From NCBI GenBank assembly GCA_025331125.1, contig JAOALB010000100.1:124001-188000 (forward strand): a stretch of DNA of 64,000 bases, read 5' to 3'. This document shows, in pieces, positions 58,421-64,000 of this stretch. The notes under the pieces were generated by a model. It was not told the origin of the DNA. It saw nothing but the letters and a program-made list of their open reading frames with translations, and ran no database searches. The stretch is from Mycogone perniciosa. Lineage: Eukaryota; Ascomycota; Sordariomycetes; Hypocreales; Hypocreaceae. A program made the translations under genes and the position numbers. Position 1 is the stretch's first letter; every line of letters begins with the position of its first letter.

Positions 58421-61400
58421 ATGGATCCATCACATCGAGACGACGCGCCGCCAGCGCATCGCGCCAGCGTCTCCTCTGGCATGATGTCGCCTACCGATAC
58501 ACGAAATCCGCTGTCGAGGCACCCGTCTGTTACCGGCCGCGACGACGGCTTATCGGAGAGTTTCCAGTCCACCGACACCGTACGACGGAGGCCCGAGGGA
58601 TATGGTGGGCATTCGTCCCGTTTCGCATACACAAACATGAAGCTAACAGAGCCTCTTTTCCTTGCTTGCAGGTACTATTCCGGGCGCGTCGAGCATGCGA
58701 AGCAGCCAAACCTTGGGCGAGTCCTCGACCGAGCGCAACCAGGCGAGGAGCAGCCAGCCCGCCCGCTCTAGCTCAGCGACAGGCCCCGAGCGAAATAAGT
58801 CCTATACTCGCCAACGAAAGCCAACACTATCGCGACGAACATCAGCCACCACACCACATAGAGGCGAGGTGTTTTCTGCCGACGATGACGCTCACGAAGT
58901 TAAGGCTCAGCGCGGCTTTTCCACACGTCGCCGCCCGCCACTCACCACGAACCTCACTCGCATCCAATCATACCAGAGCAGAGACGGCGACGAGACCGAA
59001 AGAGATCAGACAAGTCCTGTGGAAGAAGAAGTTGAGGAGGAAGAGCTGCCGCTGGAGGAACATGTTGACTGCGACTCTGATGGAGAGATCAGCGACGCCG
59101 AGAGCTTCACCCTCAAAGATCGACAGCAGGCCATCAACCAGACCCATCCCTTTGGTATTCGAGTCTGGAAGCCCGCATTGTACAAGAAGGATCGGTCCAT
59201 CCAAAAGTTTGCCCAGGCCGATATTCACTCGTCACCTGGCGGCAGAGTGAGCAACTGGCTGTTACTCTTCAATCTGCTCTGGACGCTGTTCTTCGGGTGG
59301 TGGATGGCCTGCGTGGCAGCCTTTGGCGCCATTACATGTCTCTTGTTTTCTGCTGCTCCGAGTGGGCGGGAGTACGGACGAATCTTGTGGGGGCTGGCCG
59401 GATACCTATTCTATCCCTTTGGCAAGTTTGTCCGTCTCGAGAAGGACGAGGCATACCTACACGAGGACCAAGACGAAGGCAGAAGCATCTCCGAGTACGA
59501 GCAGTGGCAGAGCGGCGACCTCGAATACGGTCGCCTCTTCTTTGGACCCGATCGGAACCGTTCGATCATAGGACGTTCGAGGAGGAGCATTGACTCGGAG
59601 CCGAGCGAAACGGAGAGTCTTCTTGGGCGCGGACGCCGCGGCGGGACCAGCGAGACCAGCGAGCTGACCCCCCGGATGAAGAGAAGGCTGTTTGGCCGTG
59701 GAGAATGGAACATCGGTCGAGTCATATTTTTCGTCTTCTTCTACTGCCTAATTTCGCCCTCCTTGATCATTGTCTCTGGCATCTGTTGGTTCCTTGTCTT
59801 CTTGATCCCCATGGGCAAGGTTACTATGATGCTGTTTGACCACCTCAGGCGACACCCCCTTGCGCTGTCCTTTGAATCCCATGTCAGATATGCGCGAGGT
59901 GATGACGCACCAGACTCGTCGATTTTAGTTTGCACCTACCGAGCTGTTGGTTCCAAGTACTGGAAGTACACTATCGACGGAACGAACATCTTCCTCATCA
60001 ACCTCATGGCTGTGGTGGTCTTTGTCATTGCTGACTGGCTCGTCCTCGACCGTATCCTCCACATTGAGATCTTGATTACATCACCGGCCTTCCTCTTCAC
60101 CGCGGGGTTGCTGTCCATTATTCCCCTGGCATACTTCATCGGACAGGCCGTAGCATCCATCTCAGCTCAGTCCTCAATGGGGCTGGGTGCTGCTATCAAT
60201 GCCTTGTTCGCCACAGTCGTGGAGGTCTTTCTCTACTGTGTGGCTCTTAATCAAGGAAAAGGCCAGCTTGTTGAGGGAAGTATCGTCGGCAGTATCTTCG
60301 CTGGTATTCTGTTCCTGCCCGGCATCTCAATGTGCTTTGGTGCTCTGAAGCGAAAGACGCAGCGATTCAATGCCAAGTCAGCCGGTGTCACGTCCACGAT
60401 GCTGCTCTTTGCAGTCGTCGGCGCATTTGGTCCTACTCTCTTCTACCAGATTTACGGCACACACGAACTCAACTGCATGGATTGTGAAGATTACACGTTT
60501 AAGGGCATTGAACATGAAGCTACGGCGCGAGACTGCCGTCGCTGCTACTTCTCACAGGCACCAGCCCTCGATGACCGGTTCTACCTCGAGGCAGTACGGC
60601 CATACTGCTACTTCGCCGCATTCCTGTTATTCTTTTCGTATCTGATCGGTTTATGGTTCACCCTACGAACCCATGCCGCTGTTATCTGGAATGCCGAGAT
60701 TGAGGAGAAGCGCCACGATGAGCCGCTTCATGCTTCCACAACCCTTCGAGCATCACAACCGTCCGTGGGTGACAGCACCACGGCTGATATTCGCGAATCT
60801 CACTTGTATAAACGCATTTTGGGACAGTCTCTGAAGCAGGTCGGCTTGCAGAATCGCGAGGATGCTACCCGACAAGGTTCGATTGCTACCCAGGACATGG
60901 CTGCAAACGGATCAACGCCACACGTTGTACCTCCCAAGGGAACTGACGAGGAACCTCGCACAACCATCAAAGTTCCGGGTCTCAGCCAAGCCGACAACAA
61001 TGTTCTTGTACGTGAGGTGACTGAGATTGCTGCAACAGCTGCCACCATTGCTTCGCGTGACCGATATGCTCACAGGGCATCTACTACTGGTGTGGCAACG
61101 CCTCGGCCGCACACGTCCACTCGAACTGGCCATATCCCTGGTGTCGATGAGGATGTCGCCACGGCAGGAGCTGCAACGGCACATGCGGACGGCCACGGTG
61201 GACATGACGCGCCAAACTGGAGCCGGACAAAGAGTACAGTGATTCTTCTCGGTGCCACTATTTTGTATGCTATCATTGCCGAGATTCTGGTAGACACAGT
61301 CGACGTTGTCTTGGAAAGCTTCTCGATTGATCAAAAGTTCTTGGGTCTGACCCTATTTGCCTTGGTTCCCAACACCACCGAGTTTTTGGTAAGCAGTTTT

Positions 61401-61881
61401 TGACTTTGACCAGTCGATAGATGAGGTTGCTAACGTTTGTTTCTTGCAGAACGCCATCTCTTTTGCTATGAATGGCAACATCGCCTTGTCCATGGAAATT
61501 GGTTCCGCCTACGCTCTTCAGGTCTGCCTGCTCCAGATTCCGTGCTTGGTATTGTTCTCGGCACTGTATCCCAACATTCCTCCCGGTGGCGATGCCGCCA
61601 TGTACACGTTTTCCCTGCTCTTCCCGCAGTGGGACTTGGTCACGGTCATCTTGTGTGTGTTCCTGCTCAGTTATGTGTACGGCGAAGGGAAGAGCAACTA
61701 CTTCAAGGGCAGCATTCTCATGCTGACGTATCTGGTCGTGGTGATTGGATATTACTTCAGCGGCTATACCGAGGACGTGATGGGGATGCAGAGGTTTGAT
61801 GTTATGGGCAAGGACGGTAAGTATCAGGCCTTCAAAACGATTGGCAGGTCGACGAATGGGCGGGCTTTTCAAGTCATTTGA
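58421..61881 (+). CDS. vnx1: Vnx1-like vacuolar cation/proton exchanger (CAX family)
   Basis: Likely vacuolar-membrane monovalent cation (Na+/K+)/H+ exchanger of the large CAX subgroup (yeast Vnx1, about 900 residues). Exons 58421-58604, 58672-61388 and 61450-61881 give 1,110 residues. The first donor is GTGGGC, less common than the others here, but the join YG/TIPGAS keeps frame. A long Ser/Arg-rich cytosolic N-terminus (about 1-260) has an acidic VEEEVEEEELPLEEH stretch, followed by the first membrane spans. The two CAX repeats are clear: GLGAAINALFATVVEVFLY and LFALVPNTTEFLNAISFAMNGNIALSMEIG. Between them lies a Cys-rich loop (NCMDCEDYTF..RDCRRCYFSQ) and a long polar insert. A GTAAGT word at 61820 in the last exon leaves the extreme C-terminus open to alternative splicing. 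Ion preference is inferred from family. Confidence 0.87.
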
Positions 61882-62331
61882 TTGACGCCGCGGGCCAACC
61901 CAAATTGTATTCATCATTGGCATTTTTTCCTTGTGCCAGTACGGCATCATTAGGGGAAGCAGGAGGGGAGGGGGGCTCTGTTTTGCAGCGTAGCTCTTGT
62001 GTTTCATTTTGGAGGTACTTCTCTTGTCATCATTGTTGGACGGGATATATATGGCATTGCTCGGGTCGTTAATAGGGTTGCTAGGATGCATGGGACTTGG
62101 TTTCCCATTTGTTTTGGGGCAGAATCATGGTTTTTTGTTTGATGATGAGTTGTATCTCTTTTGATGTGATGATTTTTTAAGGTGATTTATGTAAACGCCG
62201 ACCAAGGGCACGCCTTATGGATACGCTTATCATTTTAGATCCACCTTGGGCGTAGTTGATCCCGGATTCTCGGAGATCGTATGTGGAGTTTGGAGTTGTA
62301 TAAATAGGAAGCGATAGTCCCATATCCATCC
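61882..62331. other. Intergenic gap between tandem genes
   Basis: 450 bases between two plus-strand genes: 3' end of the exchanger and promoter of the MFS transporter. T-rich toward 62130-62180. No gene. Confidence 0.5.
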
Positions 62332-63982
62332 ATGTCCACTTGGATGACACCATCATCGCTGACACCGTATTTCGCTCGAATCCTACCTGCCCTCCTGATG
62401 ACATCAAGCACTTCAATTGAGTTGGTGCAAACTCTGCGCCCGGAGACGGATGGGAACAAGCAGCAGAATCTTCAGAACGTCAGTGTGAGCGATCTCAACG
62501 CCAACCATAACAACAACTATGCTTCGGATTCCGCCATTATCGATGCGAGGGATGAGGCACCGCATGGCAGGCCGGAATTCTCTCTCCCGCCTGTCGATAC
62601 AGGAAAGGATGCGTGGTTGTTTTTAATCGCTTGCGCTCTCTTGGAAGCTCTTGTCTGGGGTGAGTTCTTTTTTTTTCCAATCATGATGGTGATGCGTTTT
62701 GGATAGCATCAACTGAACATGCATGTCCTTGTAGGCTTTCCCTTTTCGTTTGGTATTTTTCAGGATTATTACCACACTCATGAGCCTTTTGCCGGCTCTT
62801 CTCAAATCGCCATCATCGGCACTTGCTCTCTGGTATGTAGCCTCATTCGCTCTCATTCATCGTCATCGTCATCGTCAAAACTCACGCATGTAGGGCATCA
62901 TGTATCTCGACATCCCCTTCGTCATGGCCCTCCAGCGTCTCTACCCCAGGGCAACTCGCTTCGGCCCTACTGTCGGCCTCTTCATCATATGCGCCGCCCT
63001 GGCGCTCTCGTCCTTCTCCGACACAGTCTTGCACCTCATCCTCTCCCAGGGCGTGCTGTACGCCATCGGCGGGTCGATCTGTTACTGCCCCTGTCTGCTC
63101 TACATGGACGAGTGGTTCGTCCGTCGAAAGGGCTTCGCCTTCGGCGTGATGTGGGCCGGCACAGGCCTAGGCGGCTTAACCATCCCACTGCTCCTCGAGT
63201 TCCTCCTGGGCAAATATGGATTCCGCACAACGCTGAGGATATGGTCCGTTGCGCTGTTCGTCTCGACCCTGCCGCTGGTATGGTTCGTCAAGCCCCGGCT
63301 GCCCCCGTCGGCAACCGCGCATATCCAGCCCTTCAACCTGGGGTTTCTGCTGAACCGCTCGTTCGGGCTGTATCAGCTGGCCAACGTGGCCGAGGGGATG
63401 GGGTATTTCCTGCCGGGCATTTTCCTGCCGACGTATGCGCGCACGACGATGGGGGCGGGGGATTTCCTCTCTGCGCTGACGGTGTTGATGCTCAATCTCG
63501 GGACTGTCATTGGGAGCATTGCCATGGGCAGCCTGACGGATCGTTTGCATGTAACGACGTGCATACTGATATCGACGATTGGGACTGCGATAGGGACGTT
63601 CCTCCTCTGGGGCCTGGGGACGAATCTCGCGGCGCTATATGCCTTCTCTCTTATTTACGGCATGTTTGCTGGTGCATACACGTCGACTTGGCCTGGCATC
63701 ATGAAGCAAATGAACGCCGAGACGTCTTCCAACTCGAACGGCGGTAGTGGGGGCGGCAATAAGTACGATCCGCTGATGGTGCTTGCGCTCCTTGCGGTGG
63801 GCAGGGGGCTTGGAAATATCACGTCTGGGCCGTTGAGCGAGGCGCTGATCAAGGGGACGGCGTGGCAGGGACAGGCGAAGGGAGGGTTTGGCAGTGGATA
63901 TGGGGTGTTGATTGCGTTCACGGGGTCGACGGCTGTGGTGGGAGGAGCGAGTTATATGTTTCGGAGGATTGGGTGGATGTGA
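62332..63982 (+). CDS. MFS transporter, monocarboxylate-permease (Mch) type
   Basis: Plasma-membrane transporter of the fungal monocarboxylate transporter-like branch of the major facilitator superfamily; substrate unknown (fungal Mch proteins do not always carry monocarboxylates). Exons 62332-62659, 62735-62832 and 62894-63982 give 504 residues. Intron joins restore VWGFPFSFGIFQDYY and SLGIMYLDIP. About 12 hydrophobic spans are visible, with an acidic, Asn-rich N-terminal tail (about 90 residues) before the first one (AWLFLIACALLEALVW). Family blocks include GGSICYCPCLLYMDEWF-like and RRKGFAFGVMWAGTGLGG. A Gly/Asn/Ser-rich loop (NSNGGSGGGNKYD) precedes the last two spans. The stop lies 18 bases before the window end, so the gene is complete. 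A frame-shadow of 342 codons overlaps it. Confidence 0.88.
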
Positions 63983-64000
63983 TGAGATAGGATCAAGGTT

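Noticed and set aside
58153..59250. 365-codon plus frame overlapping the exchanger N-terminus
   Set aside because: It lies in a different frame from the CAX exchanger, which is supported by its splice joins and conserved membrane repeats.
62719..63747. 342-codon plus frame over the MFS transporter
   Set aside because: Pro/Arg/His-rich shadow of the GC-rich transporter exon in another frame; it crosses intron sequence.
1..64000. CRISPR array, 5S or 18S-28S rRNA genes
   Set aside because: No regularly spaced identical repeats of CRISPR type and no rRNA core sequence were seen; the organism is eukaryotic.

Overview
The window is nuclear DNA of a filamentous ascomycete, probably a member of the Eurotiales (Aspergillus/Penicillium-like). 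The evidence is short GT-AG introns of about 45-350 bases with CTAAC/CTAAT-like branch sites, split genes on both strands, core eukaryotic proteins with fungal sequence character, repeat remnants carrying C-to-T/G-to-A changes typical of repeat-induced point mutation (RIP), and many copies of a TACGGAGTA/TACTCCGTA word between genes. The species assignment is inference from sequence character only.

Layout. 1-1.7 kb is degenerate repeat DNA. 1.75-2.94 kb (-) is the mitochondrial phosphate carrier. 4.9-6.2 kb is a nest of inverted and direct repeats. 6.7-9.0 kb (+) is SDA1 (60S ribosome biogenesis). 9.3-10.9 kb (-) is a FucP-like sugar permease. 12.9-14.7 kb (+) is an unrecognised multi-pass membrane protein. 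15.8-16.1 kb is a MITE. 16.5-18.6 kb (+) is a flavin-containing monooxygenase. 18.77-20.61 kb is a complete but mutated pogo/Fot1-type transposon lying 157 bases before TRM6 (20.8-22.6 kb, +). 22.8-23.6 kb (-) is ARPC3. 24.3-25.8 kb (+) is an unrecognised protein. 27.6-29.3 kb (+) is a secreted type-B carboxylesterase/lipase. 29.6-33.1 kb (-) is an M1 aminopeptidase (Ape2-like) with an optional mitochondrial leader exon. 34.09-34.22 kb (-) is a serine tRNA gene interrupted inside its anticodon. 35.2-36.5 kb (-) is a secreted protein of unknown function. 39.3-42.3 kb (-) is a TCP11/Sok1 protein. 46.7-49.6 kb (-) is a rhodanese-tyrosine phosphatase. 54.3-55.3 kb (+) is a DUF1989 protein. 55.8-57.0 kb (-) is proteasome ATPase Rpt6. 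58.4-61.9 kb (+) is a Vnx1-like vacuolar cation exchanger. 62.3-64.0 kb (+) is a monocarboxylate-type MFS transporter.

There is no operon or gene cluster with one pathway logic. Most genes are independent housekeeping genes, separated by long stretches (36.5-39.3, 42.3-46.7 and 49.6-54.3 kb) in which I see no gene.

The most unusual signal is the tRNA-Ser(AGA) gene. Its cloverleaf, variable arm, internal promoter boxes and poly-T terminator are all intact. However, the anticodon is split by a 55-base insert that looks like a spliceosomal intron (GTGAGT...CTAAT...CACAG) and is not at the canonical tRNA intron site after base 37. Other points of interest are a dual-start aminopeptidase that could be sent to two compartments, a RIP-killed transposon sitting in the TRM6 promoter region, a MITE with duplicated words in its ends, and a secreted protein with a faint resemblance to aerolysin-type beta-pore proteins.
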